Position numbers and translations under genes: made by a program
Assembly: GCF_003967515.1 (NCBI RefSeq)
Contig: NZ_BIFQ01000002.1
Location: 62,001-126,000 of the forward strand
Source: Dictyobacter aurantiacus
GTDB taxonomy: Bacteria > Chloroflexota > Ktedonobacteria > Ktedonobacterales > Ktedonobacteraceae
Reading direction: 5' to 3'
Length of the DNA: 64,000 nt
The notes under the pieces: generated by a model
Seen by the model: only the letters and a program-made list of their open reading frames with translations
The model's database searches: none
What the model was told of the DNA's origin: nothing
Shown here: piece by piece, positions 24,491-34,659 of the stretch
Position numbering within the stretch: position 1 is the first letter of the stretch
How the letters are laid out: each line of letters starts with the position of its first letter

Positions 24491-27400
24491 ATGGCAGCAT
24501 CGCACGTCCGCGTGTGGGAAGAGGTGGTCGAAATCCCGACCTATGGTGTTGGCATACCCGATCAAAATCCCATGTTTCTCGAGAAGCGGGTCTATCAGGG
24601 CAGTTCCGGAAGGGTCTATCCCTACCCGGTCATCGACAAGATCGAGCATGAGAAGAAGGCGCAGCCGTATCACCTGATCATGCTTGAGAATGAATACCTG
24701 CACATCGAGATCATGCCGGAGCTCGGCGGTCGCATCTACCGGGCGTTGGATACGACCAACCAGTATGATTTCGTCTATTATAACCGCGTGATCAAGCCAG
24801 CCCTGGTCGGGCTGACGGGCCCCTGGATCTCCGGTGGCATCGAGTTCAACTGGCCCCAGCACCATCGCCCCAATACCTTCGGGCCAGTCGAGTATATCAT
24901 CGGCCAGGATCGCGAGGGCGGAAAAACGGTCTGGGTCAGTGAGATCGATCGTATGTACGGGACCAAGATGACAATGGGGTTCACCCTGTATCCCGGAAAA
25001 GCCTATCTCGAAATCCAGGCGCAGCTCTACAATCGGACCGCTCTGCCACAAACGTTTTTGTGGTGGGCCAATCCGGCGGTCCCGGTCAACGAACACACCC
25101 AATCGGTCTTCCCCCCCGATGTCCATGCCGTCTTCGATCACGGAAAGCGCGATGTCTCCCGATTCCCGATCGCGACCGGCACCTATTATAAGGTCGATTA
25201 TTCCAGAGGCGTCGACATTTCGTGGTATAAAAACATCCCTGTCCCCACCTCGTATATGGCGGACCACTCCGAGTACGACTTCGTCGGAGGCTATGACCAC
25301 GCTCGTCGGGCCGGCATCTTGCACGTCGCCAACCACCATATTTCCCCGGGCAAAAAGCAATGGACCTGGGGACATGGGGCGTTCGGGAAAGCCTGGGACC
25401 GCAACCTGACCGATGAGGACGGGCCCTATGTTGAACTGATGACGGGCGTCTATACAGACAACCAGCCCGACTTCTCCTGGTTGCAGCCATACGAGACCAA
25501 AACGTTTACGCAATATTTCATGCCGTACAAGGATATCGGCATTGTCAAAAACGCCTCGATCAACGCCGCCGTGAACCTGGAGATCGATGCCACCACACAC
25601 ACGGCCACGCTCCAGGTCTATGCAACCGCGGTATTTCAACAGGCAAAGATTGAACTCAGAGGCCAGCAACAGCCCTACATCGAGGAAGAGGCCACCATCG
25701 CTCCCACGCAGACGTTCCTGCGGGAGGTCGCATTGGCACGTGGGGAGGAAGAACACGATCTGCTGGTAACCGTCAGGAACGCGCAGGGCGCGCTCCTGGT
25801 GAGCTACCGACCGGAAAAGCCAGCGCTGGTCCAGATGCCCGAGGCGGCCAGAGCCCTTCCCGCGCCGGAGGATATGAAGAATACCGAGGTACTCTACCTG
25901 GCGGGGCTGCATCTGGAGCAGTACCGCCATGCCACATTCGCGCCCGAAGCTTACTACCTGGAAGGGCTCAAACGCGACCCCGGCGATATCCGCATCAACA
26001 CGGCCTACGGTACGCTCCTGTTGCGCCGAGGGCTCTGGCGAGAGGCGGAGCAGCATTTCCGCACCGCCATCGCGACCGCGACACAGTACAACCCCAATTC
26101 CTACGATACGGAGGCCTCCTACCAGCTCGGCATGACCTTGAAGCGCCAGGGGCGTCTCGATGAAGCCGTTGCCGCCCTCTACAAATCCATATGGTCGGCC
26201 ACCTGGCAGGGGACGGGCGCCTTCACGCTGGCTCAGATCACCAGTGAAAAGCACGCCTATGAGGAAGCACTGCAGCTGGTAGAGAAAGCACTGCACTGGA
26301 ATGCGTACAATGCGAAGGGCTACCACCTGAAAGCCGCCCTGCTGCGAAAACTGGGGCGACAGGAAGAGGCGCGGCTCGTCGTCAGAGAGGCCATTAGGCG
26401 TGATAGCGCCGACTTCGGGGCACGCCATGAAATGTTTCTGCTGTATCAGGAGCAAGGAGAGCAGCAGCATGCCGAGCAGGCACGGAGCGAACTGGGCAGG
26501 CTTATGAGGGCGGATGCACAGAACATCATCTCACTGGCGACCGACTACTGTCAGAGCGGCTTTTATGAAGAAAGCATCGCGGTCCTGCGGCAATTGATCA
26601 CGGACAATGAGACAGCCGCCTATCCCATGGTCCACTACTACCTGGGTTACTGCTATGAACAGCTCGCAGATAGAGAACAGGCTGATCAGCAACGGCACAT
26701 CGGGAGCAAAGCCAATCCGGCGTATTGCTTCCCCAATAGCCTGGACGATTTGGTGGTCCTGGAGAGCGCCATTGCGGCCAACCCGAATGACGGTCGAGCT
26801 CACTATTACCTCGGCAATCTCTGCTATGACAAAAAACGCTATCTCGACGCGATCCGGCACTGGGAAGCGGCCCGGGACGCCGATGACACCTTCTCAATTC
26901 CCCATCGGAACCTGGCTCTCGCCTACTACAATATCCTGAACGATCCAGAACGGGCCGTCCCCGCACTGGAAAAAGCGTTTTCGTGCAACCCGGAGGATGC
27001 GCGCGTCCTCTATGAACTGGATCAGCTCTATAAGAGGAGAGGATACACGGCCGAGAGAAGATTGGCGGCGCTGGATGCGCATTGGCAGCTTGTTGAGGCG
27101 CGTGACGATCTGTATCTAGAATATATCACCCTGCTCAACACAGCTCAGCAGCACACCAGGGCCCTGGCGCTCCTGGAACAACGTATCTTTCATCCATGGG
27201 AAGGGGGAGAAGGAAAAGTAACCGGCCAGTACGTCCTCGCTCTGGTTGAACAGGCAAAGGCACAGCTCGCCTCTCACCACTATGAAACCGGGACGAAGCT
27301 GCTGCAGCGGGCCTTATTCTATCCAGAGAACCTGGGTGAAGGGAAGCTAGCAAATGCCCAGGAAAACCATGTGCACTATTATCTGGGACTCGCATATGAA

Positions 27401-27838
27401 GGCCTCGGGCAGACTGAACAGGCCACCACCCATTTCCATCTGGCATCACAGGGATTGGAAGAGCCAACAAGCGCCGTGTTTTACAATGATCAGCCGCCGG
27501 ACATGCTGTTCTACCAGGGGCTGGCATGGAACAAACTTGGCGACGAAAGCGTTGCCAGGAGCCGCTTCAACAAGTTGAAGGATTACGGCGAACAGCATCT
27601 CTTTGACCGGGTCAGCATCGATTATTTTGCCGTCTCACTGCCGGACTTCCTGGTCTTTAACAGCGATCTGCAGCAACTCAATACCATTCACTGTCGTTAT
27701 ATGCTGGGTCTGGGCCATCTCGGCCTCAACGAGTTCGAGCAGGCTCGGGCACAGTTCACGCAGATATTGGCGTTCGATGGCAATCATCAGGGGGCCAGGA
27801 TCCATCTCGCGATGTGCCCTGATCCCCTCCCTTCGTAG
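24491..27838 (+). CDS. DUF5107 and TPR-repeat protein
   Basis: 1115 residues from ATG 24491, chosen because GGAGGGGG lies just before it; an earlier in-frame ATG (24452) overlaps the previous gene. Residues 1 to about 370 form a DUF5107 domain with a galactose-mutarotase-like beta-sandwich character (EIMPELGGRIYRALD, GGIEFNWPQHH, GHGAFGKAWDRN). The rest is helical tetratricopeptide repeats, several with Y-x-x-G-L-x-x-P and HYYLGNL motifs. Proteins with this pairing sit in polysaccharide-utilisation loci of soil bacteria and are thought to bind or process carbohydrate, but no activity is established to my knowledge. It is last in the cassette that starts at 19879; a strong terminator follows. 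Confidence 0.85.
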   Translation: MAASHVRVWEEVVEIPTYGVGIPDQNPMFLEKRVYQGSSGRVYPYPVIDKIEHEKKAQPYHLIMLENEYLHIEIMPELGGRIYRALDTTNQYDFVYYNRVIKPALVGLTGPWISGGIEFNWPQHHRPNTFGPVEYIIGQDREGGKTVWVSEIDRMYGTKMTMGFTLYPGKAYLEIQAQLYNRTALPQTFLWWANPAVPVNEHTQSVFPPDVHAVFDHGKRDVSRFPIATGTYYKVDYSRGVDISWYKNIPVPTSYMADHSEYDFVGGYDHARRAGILHVANHHISPGKKQWTWGHGAFGKAWDRNLTDEDGPYVELMTGVYTDNQPDFSWLQPYETKTFTQYFMPYKDIGIVKNASINAAVNLEIDATTHTATLQVYATAVFQQAKIELRGQQQPYIEEEATIAPTQTFLREVALARGEEEHDLLVTVRNAQGALLVSYRPEKPALVQMPEAARALPAPEDMKNTEVLYLAGLHLEQYRHATFAPEAYYLEGLKRDPGDIRINTAYGTLLLRRGLWREAEQHFRTAIATATQYNPNSYDTEASYQLGMTLKRQGRLDEAVAALYKSIWSATWQGTGAFTLAQITSEKHAYEEALQLVEKALHWNAYNAKGYHLKAALLRKLGRQEEARLVVREAIRRDSADFGARHEMFLLYQEQGEQQHAEQARSELGRLMRADAQNIISLATDYCQSGFYEESIAVLRQLITDNETAAYPMVHYYLGYCYEQLADREQADQQRHIGSKANPAYCFPNSLDDLVVLESAIAANPNDGRAHYYLGNLCYDKKRYLDAIRHWEAARDADDTFSIPHRNLALAYYNILNDPERAVPALEKAFSCNPEDARVLYELDQLYKRRGYTAERRLAALDAHWQLVEARDDLYLEYITLLNTAQQHTRALALLEQRIFHPWEGGEGKVTGQYVLALVEQAKAQLASHHYETGTKLLQRALFYPENLGEGKLANAQENHVHYYLGLAYEGLGQTEQATTHFHLASQGLEEPTSAVFYNDQPPDMLFYQGLAWNKLGDESVARSRFNKLKDYGEQHLFDRVSIDYFAVSLPDFLVFNSDLQQLNTIHCRYMLGLGHLGLNEFEQARAQFTQILAFDGNHQGARIHLAMCPDPLPS

Positions 27839-27931
27839 ACGAGTTGCGGGTGCCATTGTCGATGGATGCAGATGACAGAGAACCACGAACATGGGTCAAA
27901 GGCAATGTGCCAATCATAGAAAACAACACCA

Positions 27932-27980
27932 GAAGCGAGTAGAAAGGTCCCTCCCTATGGTAGAGCTTTCTACTCGCTTC
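27932..27980. terminator. Bidirectional terminator between convergent operons
   Basis: A perfect 15-bp stem, GAAGCGAGTAGAAAG (27932-27946) with its complement (27966-27980), is followed by T-rich sequence on the plus side. It lies between the plus-strand DUF5107 gene and the minus-strand GH127 gene and can serve both. Confidence 0.75.
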
Positions 27981-28050
27981 TTCAATTCATTTCAACCTGT
28001 GTTTAAGATATGGTCCGATAATCCCATGTAATGTCAATACAATGTTCCTG

Positions 28051-29976
28051 TTACACATATGGATCAACTGGTAACCAGACTTGCATTGCCCCGGCTTCAC
28101 GATTGGCCCAGATGTAGTAGGGAATAGCGGTCAGTAATACAGATGTATACGTAGGTTTCTCCACTTTGTAGGGACGGTAGAGAGGGCTTTCGTCCACCGC
28201 ATTCTTGCTAGCATGAAGCAGGGCGCGCGCCTGGATGGTCTGTATGCCGCCTAACAGTTCGGGTCGGGCGACTACCTCCCATTCCGATTGAGCAGGCAAC
28301 ACGATAGCATCAAGATCTACGCCGGGGTTGTCAACCTGCTCAACACAATAGACGAGGGGTCCACGCAATATGGCGACACGGCGATAGTTGTTTCTTACGT
28401 GCTGGTTACTTTCGAGCATGCGCACCTCCAATGGTAGAGATAAATGTACGCTATCGCCCGCTTTCCACTCACGCTGTATCTCTACATAGCTGCCTGGCTC
28501 GATCGATCCACTGTAAACCTGACCATTTATTGTGATGCTCGCGCCCTGGGCCCAGGCGGGAATACGCAGAAAGAGGCTGAAAAAGGCTGGTCTGTCAGTT
28601 TGCACTTCCAGTTCGACTTCGCCTTCCCAGGGATAGTTCGTACGCTGCTGCACGGTGATTGTCTGGCCGTTTACGAGGGGGACTTCCGCTGTGTTGGCGA
28701 TATAGAGGTGCACCCATAGCCCCTCGTTGGATGTGGAATAGAGGTAACCAGGCAATGAGGCGAACAGACGGGCAACATTCGGCGGGCAGCAAGCGGTACT
28801 GAACCAGGGCTGGCGTCGATGGTGACCACTATCGGCGAGCGGATTCTGGTAGAAGTATTCCTGCCCATTGAGAGATACACCAGACAGGACACCATTGTAG
28901 AGGGTGGTTTCCAATGCGTCGGCGAAGCGTGCTTCTTTTTTGAGTAGGAGGAGACGCCAGTTCCACATTACCGAGGCAATGGCTGCGCAGGTCTCAGTGT
29001 AAGCGCGTTCGTTGGGAAGTTCATAGTTCTCACCAAAGGCCTCGCCCTCGTAGCGCGCACCCGCTCCACCAGTGATGTACACCTTGCGCGTCATGAAATT
29101 TTGCCACAATGCCTCCACAGCTTCTTCCAGTGCCTGCTCGCCCGTTTCAGCATAGATATCGGTTACACCCGAGTACAAATAGAGTGCACGCACTGCATGG
29201 CCGACAACCTCGCGTTGCTCTCGTATTGGCGCATGGTCCTGGTCATATGTGCTCCCACTCATCAGTGGTAGGTGCTGACCACGCTGGTCGATGAAAAATT
29301 GGGCTTCCTGCACATAGCGTTGATCGCCAGTATCACGAGCCAGTTCTACCAGGGCCATCTCGACCTCAGGATGCCCACAGGCACCTGCGATCCCATCAGG
29401 ACCGAAAGTATCAACGATATGATCAGCAAGACGGACAGCAATCTTCAGAAAAGAGGTCGAACCGGTGGCGCGATGATGGGCAACTGCGGCCTGGATTAAG
29501 TGGCCTGCACAATAGAGTTCGTGTAATACACGCAAGTTCGTCCAGCGTTCAGGGACACGCTCGAATGTGAAGTAGGTATCCAGGTAGCCGTTTTCTTCCT
29601 GCGCTGCCCCGATAATCGTAATGACATCTTCAACCTGTGACTCGAGGTGTGGATCGGGCTGGCTTGCCAGCGACCAGGAAGCAGCTTCCAGCCATTTATA
29701 GACGTCTGAATCATTGTAGAAGCGACCTTGAAATGGGCCGTCGTAGTGACCAGAAGCACGTCGAAAATTGTCAAGACGTCCGGTGGCTTCGCATTGCTGG
29801 TACTGAAATGGGATAGTGACTGTGCGATTTGTCTCCAGGCGCGGCTTCCAAAACGCATCATTGATGCGTACAGCCGCCACGCTCAGTGGGCGTAGTCCGG
29901 CAAAGGGACTATGCGAAGTATCGACGACAGCTGCTCGTTGAGCCTTTACTTCATGTTTTTGCATGGGTGTTGACAT
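28051..29976 (-). CDS. GH127 beta-L-arabinofuranosidase (DUF1680 family)
   Basis: 641 residues from ATG 29976 (GGGAAGGA upstream; an in-frame ATG at 30015 is less likely). The family's catalytic set is present: GEAFGEN gives the acid/base Glu312, YTETC gives zinc ligands Glu328 and Cys330, and STACCPPN gives Cys396-Cys397. The spacing of 16 residues from acid/base Glu to ligand Glu equals that in the characterised enzyme HypBA1. GH127 enzymes remove beta-L-arabinofuranose from plant glycans using a zinc-bound Cys nucleophile. There is no signal peptide, so it acts on imported sugars. It is the last gene of the LacI-regulated minus-strand cassette. Confidence 0.93.
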   Translation of the reverse strand: MSTPMQKHEVKAQRAAVVDTSHSPFAGLRPLSVAAVRINDAFWKPRLETNRTVTIPFQYQQCEATGRLDNFRRASGHYDGPFQGRFYNDSDVYKWLEAASWSLASQPDPHLESQVEDVITIIGAAQEENGYLDTYFTFERVPERWTNLRVLHELYCAGHLIQAAVAHHRATGSTSFLKIAVRLADHIVDTFGPDGIAGACGHPEVEMALVELARDTGDQRYVQEAQFFIDQRGQHLPLMSGSTYDQDHAPIREQREVVGHAVRALYLYSGVTDIYAETGEQALEEAVEALWQNFMTRKVYITGGAGARYEGEAFGENYELPNERAYTETCAAIASVMWNWRLLLLKKEARFADALETTLYNGVLSGVSLNGQEYFYQNPLADSGHHRRQPWFSTACCPPNVARLFASLPGYLYSTSNEGLWVHLYIANTAEVPLVNGQTITVQQRTNYPWEGEVELEVQTDRPAFFSLFLRIPAWAQGASITINGQVYSGSIEPGSYVEIQREWKAGDSVHLSLPLEVRMLESNQHVRNNYRRVAILRGPLVYCVEQVDNPGVDLDAIVLPAQSEWEVVARPELLGGIQTIQARALLHASKNAVDESPLYRPYKVEKPTYTSVLLTAIPYYIWANREAGAMQVWLPVDPYV

Positions 29977-30082
29977 TCCATTCCTTCCCGTTGTAAAACT
30001 TTCTTTACTATTCACTACTCATGCCTACGATCATCAGGTATGCCTACCAATCTGTGTTGGAACAGGCATACTCCTTCCTCCA

Positions 30083-30973
30083 CTACTTCACCGCACCTGC
30101 CACTAAGCCATTGATGTAATAGCGTTGCAGTAACAGGAAGATGATAACGCTTGGTAGGATGGTTATAATCAGACCCGCATTCAATGCGCCAAAATCGATC
30201 GTTCCATAGAGTCCTGATTGCAAATTGAGCAGGTAGATTGGGAGCGTATACTTATCGGTGTCATTGATGAAAATCAGCGCCGCCAGAAATTCATTCCAGG
30301 TAGCGAAGAAGGCGAAGAGAGCAACGGTGATAATGCCTGGAAATACGACGGGCATCATCACCCGTGTGAGCAAACTCCAGGTTGAGCAACCGTCGATCAG
30401 ACCTGCTTCTTCTAGCTCACGCGGTACGCTCTCGAATGAGTTGCGCATCATGAAGATAGAAAAAGGCAGCTGAAAGGTGATATATACCAGGGCCAATCCT
30501 ACAAGCGAGTTATTCAAGCCTATGAAGTGCAGCAGAAGGAAAAGCGGCGTTAATATAGATTGAAATGGGATCATCAATGTGGTCAGAATGAGTACGAAGA
30601 TAACGTTTTTTCCTGGGAAGCTAAAACGTGAGAAACCATAGCCTGCCAGCATACTCAGTACCACCGCCACTACCACTGTTATCAATACGACTAGTGTGCT
30701 GTTTCCAAGGTAGCTTGCAATACCTGCACTAAAGATGCGTACGTAGCTTTGCAGGGTGAACTGCCTGGGAAAGAAGGTTGGCGGTGATGCCGATGCTTCA
30801 GTCGGTGTCTTGAAGGTCATAAGCAGGGTCCAGGCCAGTGGAAAGAGAAAGAGAATCGTCAGGATACTACAGACCAGGTAGTAGAGGATACGCGGCAATG
30901 GGTTCTTGCGGTACCGTCTATTTCTTCCACCATGCGACGTGGCGCCTTTCGTTATTGAGACATTCATTGTCAT
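30083..30973 (-). CDS. Sugar ABC transporter permease (MalG type)
   Basis: 296 residues; six membrane segments after a basic N-terminal tail (SHGGRNRRYRKNPLP). The EAA loop is LEEAGLIDGCSTWSLLTRVM and the end is GLVAGAVK. It lies 26 bases after the other permease of the cassette and 67 bases before the GH127 gene. It should form a heterodimer with the product of 31000-31944. Confidence 0.9.
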   Translation of the reverse strand: MTMNVSITKGATSHGGRNRRYRKNPLPRILYYLVCSILTILFLFPLAWTLLMTFKTPTEASASPPTFFPRQFTLQSYVRIFSAGIASYLGNSTLVVLITVVVAVVLSMLAGYGFSRFSFPGKNVIFVLILTTLMIPFQSILTPLFLLLHFIGLNNSLVGLALVYITFQLPFSIFMMRNSFESVPRELEEAGLIDGCSTWSLLTRVMMPVVFPGIITVALFAFFATWNEFLAALIFINDTDKYTLPIYLLNLQSGLYGTIDFGALNAGLIITILPSVIIFLLLQRYYINGLVAGAVK

Positions 30974-30999
30974 AGCCTTTCAAGATGTACAGAAATATA

Positions 31000-31944
31000 C
31001 TAATACTTTGTGTCATCTCTTAGGAGATAGAGTTGTAGGACACTCAGGATGACCAGGATGGCAAGCAATACCATCGAGAGCGATGCCCCATAGCCCATTT
31101 TAAAGTAGGTAAACGAGGTGTTGTAAATCCAGTACACCGTTGTGATCGTTTGATTTTGCGGACCGCCATGGGTCATGATATAAAACTGGTCAAACGCCAG
31201 GTAGGACCCGATCACTGAAAGGATCAGGGCCAGGGCAAATGTACGCCGTAACAGCGGAAAGGTAATATAGAACAGGCGGGCCCACCAGCCCGCTCCATCA
31301 GTATGCGCGGCGTCATAATAGTCGTTGGAAATGGCATTTAAACCGACCAGGAAGAAGAGCATCGAAGCTCCTACTGTCTTCCAAACGACCATAACTCCAA
31401 CTGAAAGAATTGCACTGGTGGGATTGGCTAGCCAGATAATCGGATCATGGATGATGTGTAGCGCCTGGAGGATGGCGTCAAAGATTCCGACCTGGTCGTT
31501 GAACATTTGGGTCCACAGGATACTCGATATACTCAAGCCAACTACGACGGGTATAAAGAATGCTGTACGAAAGATGCCAACACCTGGCACACGTTGCTTC
31601 ACGAGCAAGGCCAGACAAAAAGCTACTACCATGATGAGCGGAGTTACCACTAGCGTATATTTGGTGGTAAAGAGCAAACTCTGCCAGAACTGCGTATCGC
31701 TCAGCATTGACTGATAGTTTTGAAGTCCAATGAAACTTGGGCTCCCCAACAAAGGCCAATTGGTTAGTGACATCCCTGCCGTCATAATCAGGGGCACAAA
31801 AAAGAAGAGCGTTATAAATAGAACACTGGGAAGGATCAAAAGTATGCCAGCCCTGCGCCGCCGCTGGCCCAACGCACCAAGAGCATTCCTCTTTCTTCCT
31901 TGCTCACCTACGTGAGAAAGTTCCTTTTCTTGCACGTACACCAC
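31000..31944 (-). CDS. Sugar ABC transporter permease (MalF type)
   Basis: 314 residues with a charged N-terminal tail of about 30 residues, then six membrane segments starting AGILLILPSVLFITLFFFVP. The ATPase-docking loop is YYDAAHTDGAGWWARLFYIT. It is the second transport gene after the binding protein, with a 185-base gap upstream. No ATPase gene accompanies it. Confidence 0.9.
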   Translation of the reverse strand: MVYVQEKELSHVGEQGRKRNALGALGQRRRRAGILLILPSVLFITLFFFVPLIMTAGMSLTNWPLLGSPSFIGLQNYQSMLSDTQFWQSLLFTTKYTLVVTPLIMVVAFCLALLVKQRVPGVGIFRTAFFIPVVVGLSISSILWTQMFNDQVGIFDAILQALHIIHDPIIWLANPTSAILSVGVMVVWKTVGASMLFFLVGLNAISNDYYDAAHTDGAGWWARLFYITFPLLRRTFALALILSVIGSYLAFDQFYIMTHGGPQNQTITTVYWIYNTSFTYFKMGYGASLSMVLLAILVILSVLQLYLLRDDTKY

Positions 31945-32129
31945 TGTATTCTCACTTTCCAGCTATCAGGCGGTAGCAACACCTCAGCACTCTCGCCTCA
32001 AATCACGTTCTTACGTCTACTGGAATATCAGGGAGTGGCCTGGGCAAGGGAACAAACATCTTCCCTTGCCAGGCCACCTTGTAGCCAGACGAGCTTAGTG
32101 ATCGCTGACCGCGTTTACTAACTCTTCCA

Positions 32130-33413
32130 TTAACTCTGGCTGTTGAGAATTTGCGTAAATTGTTGTTGGGCAGTATTAAGCCCCTGATCAATCTGGCCAT
32201 CAAAGATACATTTCTGGAATGCTCCAATCCAGGGACCATTTTGATCGTTAAATAACTGATTGTACTTGATACTGTAAGGCGTCCTTCCCTGAGCCATCGC
32301 ATTGGCGACGATTTGATAGCGCGGGTCCTGCTGGAAGTACTTATTGTCGGTAAGATCGGTACGAACGGGCAACGAATTGTTCTTTGCAAACACATTCAAT
32401 TGTGTATCATCCGACAGCAACCAGGAGATAAAATCTTGTGCCTGCGATACATGCTTGGAGCCGTTAGGAATACCAATCGTATCTCCACCCGCAAAGGATG
32501 AGTGGCCACCATTCTGACCTGGTAGATACGTGACGCCAAAATCAATATCAGGATGCTGATTCTTCAAAATCGAGATGGAGAATGCCCCACTGCCAACCAT
32601 GCCAATTTTGCCAGTAGTAAAGACGTTAAGCGAGTTCGTCCCATCATCAACTTTCCCTCCGGCAGGTACCTGATTTTCGGTCCAGAGCCGGCGATAAAAA
32701 GACATTGCATCTTTTACAACTGGCGAGTCCATGGTGGCTTTCGTACCATCTGCGCTGACCACATCTCCACCGCTGGCCCAGATATAGGGCAAAAAGGTGA
32801 ACGCATTACAGCCCGCACAACTTCCGGCAAAGTAATACCCTTTCACACCGTTCCCCAGAGCGGTTATTTTCTTAGAATCGGCCTCAATTTCAGCCCACGT
32901 TGTAGGTGGCTTTGCAGGATCAAGCCCCGCCTTCTTAAACAGGTCTTTGTTGTACAACAGTACAGATCCCTCAGCGCTGAAGGGCACACCATACACCTTG
33001 TTTTGATAGGTTGCCAGGCGTATGTGCGAGGGGCTGAGCTTATCAAAATAGGGAAGCTTGTGGGCAAAATCGGTAATATCGGTCATTTGACTGGCTGCGT
33101 CAAAGGCCGGCATGTAAATGAGATCGATAGCTACTACGTCAGGGGCTGTCCCTGCGGCTATAGCAGTACCAAATTTAGTGACGAATTGGGCCGCGGGGAT
33201 AAGCGTCAATTTGATCTGATTCTTATGGCTCTTATTATATGCCTTGACCACCGGCGCAACCAGATCAGCATCACTATTGCGAACCCAGAATGAGATGGTT
33301 GTTGGACCATTGTCACTTCCAGCACCGGAACCACCACATGCAATGAGATTTGTTGACAGCAGACATCCTAAAATAAGGAGCAACATTGCTCTCCAAGAGA
33401 CATGTACCTTCAT
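32130..33413 (-). CDS. Sugar ABC transporter substrate-binding lipoprotein
   Basis: 427 residues with an ordinary Sec lipoprotein leader (MLLLILGCLLSTNLIAC; lipidated Cys26). The mature protein starts TISFWVRNSDADLVAPVV and has the family-1 binding fold (APDVVAIDLIYMPAF, GVPFSAEGSVLLYNKDLFKK, GGDTIGIPNGS). From the neighbouring GH127 gene the ligand is probably an arabinose-containing oligosaccharide. Its promoter region carries two LacI-type operator candidates. Confidence 0.9.
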   Translation of the reverse strand: MKVHVSWRAMLLLILGCLLSTNLIACGGSGAGSDNGPTTISFWVRNSDADLVAPVVKAYNKSHKNQIKLTLIPAAQFVTKFGTAIAAGTAPDVVAIDLIYMPAFDAASQMTDITDFAHKLPYFDKLSPSHIRLATYQNKVYGVPFSAEGSVLLYNKDLFKKAGLDPAKPPTTWAEIEADSKKITALGNGVKGYYFAGSCAGCNAFTFLPYIWASGGDVVSADGTKATMDSPVVKDAMSFYRRLWTENQVPAGGKVDDGTNSLNVFTTGKIGMVGSGAFSISILKNQHPDIDFGVTYLPGQNGGHSSFAGGDTIGIPNGSKHVSQAQDFISWLLSDDTQLNVFAKNNSLPVRTDLTDNKYFQQDPRYQIVANAMAQGRTPYSIKYNQLFNDQNGPWIGAFQKCIFDGQIDQGLNTAQQQFTQILNSQS

Positions 33414-33473
33414 GGATCAGTCGTCCTTTCTCCCATTTCCATTTTTCATCATGAAAATGCAGAAGCCAATATT

Positions 33474-33518
33474 ATAACAAGTCAACCTGATGACCTGTTA
33501 TCGTTCAACCTGTTGACG
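33474..33518. promoter_or_regulatory. LacI-type operator candidates between lacI-family gene and transporter
   Basis: The stretch 33474-33501 is a near-palindrome (ATAACAAGTCA, 6-base spacer, TGACCTGTTAT). A related half-palindromic site, TTCAACCTGTTGAC, follows at 33505-33518, 24 bases from the matching core GTCAACCTGATGAC at 33481. Two similarly spaced sites between the regulator and the first transporter gene suggest binding by the adjacent LacI protein. Confidence 0.5.
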
Positions 33519-33558
33519 GGTATGCTTGCAAAAATATATATTTTAGGGCCACGATCTC

Positions 33559-34659
33559 TTACTCTTCGTCTTTGTTTTCACCCCTCCTTTCAGTTTCTTC
33601 CGTATTGCGTACACTATGCACGCCACAAGAATCACGAATGACCAGGCTGCATGGCAATCTGACAATGCCTGGCTCTTTTTTCCCAGCAATCATCGCAAGG
33701 AGCCGCGAACCGGCATATTGTCCCAGTTCATGCAGATTCATATCGACAGTGGTCAGTGCTGGCCGTGTCGCCTGGGCAATCACTCCCCAGTTGTCAAACC
33801 CCACTACGGCTATGTCATCAGGAATGCGCACGCCGCGTTCACGTAGGGCGTCTATAACCCCTCGTGCTATCTGATCGCTTCCACAAAAGATGGCATCTAG
33901 CTGAGAATCTGTGTCGAGCAATATACTAGCCGCCTGATACCCCCAGGCTTCACGCCATGGTCCTAAGAGGATACGATGCTCTGGTAAATCCAGGCCGTGT
34001 TCGTTCAATGCGTGGCGCATTCCTTCCATGCGTAATTGCACTGACTCAAAATACTGGGGACCACTCACCTGGGCAATGTGTCGCCTTCCGTGACTAAGTA
34101 AGTGCTCGGTCGCCAAACGGGCTCCCTGCGCATCGTCAGGTAAAATGCTCAGCGCATCTGGCTCTACAACTTGTGTATAGGCATACAACACAGGTATATT
34201 CGTATTGCCAACGTTTACCGCCGGACGTGCATCAGTACGCCGGGCAGTTACAATGATACCGTCGACATGCTTTGCCAGTAAAGAATCGATGTAGCGGCGC
34301 TCACGAGCGACATCATCATGGGCATCGCAAAAGAAAACCAAAATTTGCGCGTCGCTTAACGTATCCTCAATACCAGTCATCAAGGGTATGCTAAAACGAC
34401 CATAACTGTCGGTTGTGAGTAACCCAACTGTAAAGCTGCGCCCACGTAGGAGACTTTGCGCCAGATCATTTGGACGAAATCCAAGACGGTCAGCTGTGGC
34501 TCTGATCCGCTCTCGTGTCTCCTCGCGCAGATTTCCCTGGCCGTTAAGCGCTTTTGAAACCGTCCCAATCGTTACCCCGGCCGCTCGGGCAACATCATGG
34601 ATAGTGACAACCTGCTGCCGTTTCGTTGCTATTATTGGCTCATCAGGCTGACTGCCCAT
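33559..34659 (-). CDS. LacI-family transcriptional regulator
   Basis: 366 residues. The helix-turn-helix VTIHDVARAAGVTIGTVSKA lies at residues 18-37, followed by the hinge LRGRSFTVGLL. The ligand domain is of the periplasmic-binding fold with DGIIVTARR, IAQVSGP, DAIFCGSDQIARGV and VVGFDNWG. LacI-family proteins of sugar cassettes usually repress in the absence of the sugar. It is transcribed ahead of and in the same direction as the transporter and GH127 genes, 145 bases upstream, with operator-like sites in that gap. A 25-residue polar C-terminal tail is unusual but harmless. Confidence 0.92.
   Translation of the reverse strand: MGSQPDEPIIATKRQQVVTIHDVARAAGVTIGTVSKALNGQGNLREETRERIRATADRLGFRPNDLAQSLLRGRSFTVGLLTTDSYGRFSIPLMTGIEDTLSDAQILVFFCDAHDDVARERRYIDSLLAKHVDGIIVTARRTDARPAVNVGNTNIPVLYAYTQVVEPDALSILPDDAQGARLATEHLLSHGRRHIAQVSGPQYFESVQLRMEGMRHALNEHGLDLPEHRILLGPWREAWGYQAASILLDTDSQLDAIFCGSDQIARGVIDALRERGVRIPDDIAVVGFDNWGVIAQATRPALTTVDMNLHELGQYAGSRLLAMIAGKKEPGIVRLPCSLVIRDSCGVHSVRNTEETERRGENKDEE

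Noticed and set aside
23185..24492. 435-codon minus-strand frame
   Set aside because: Exact antisense of the cellulase-like gene; its length comes from codon bias of the real gene.
24404..26470. 688-codon minus-strand frame
   Set aside because: Antisense shadow of the DUF5107-TPR gene; low-complexity composition and no domain.
32553..33293. 246-codon plus-strand frame
   Set aside because: Antisense to the substrate-binding protein gene.
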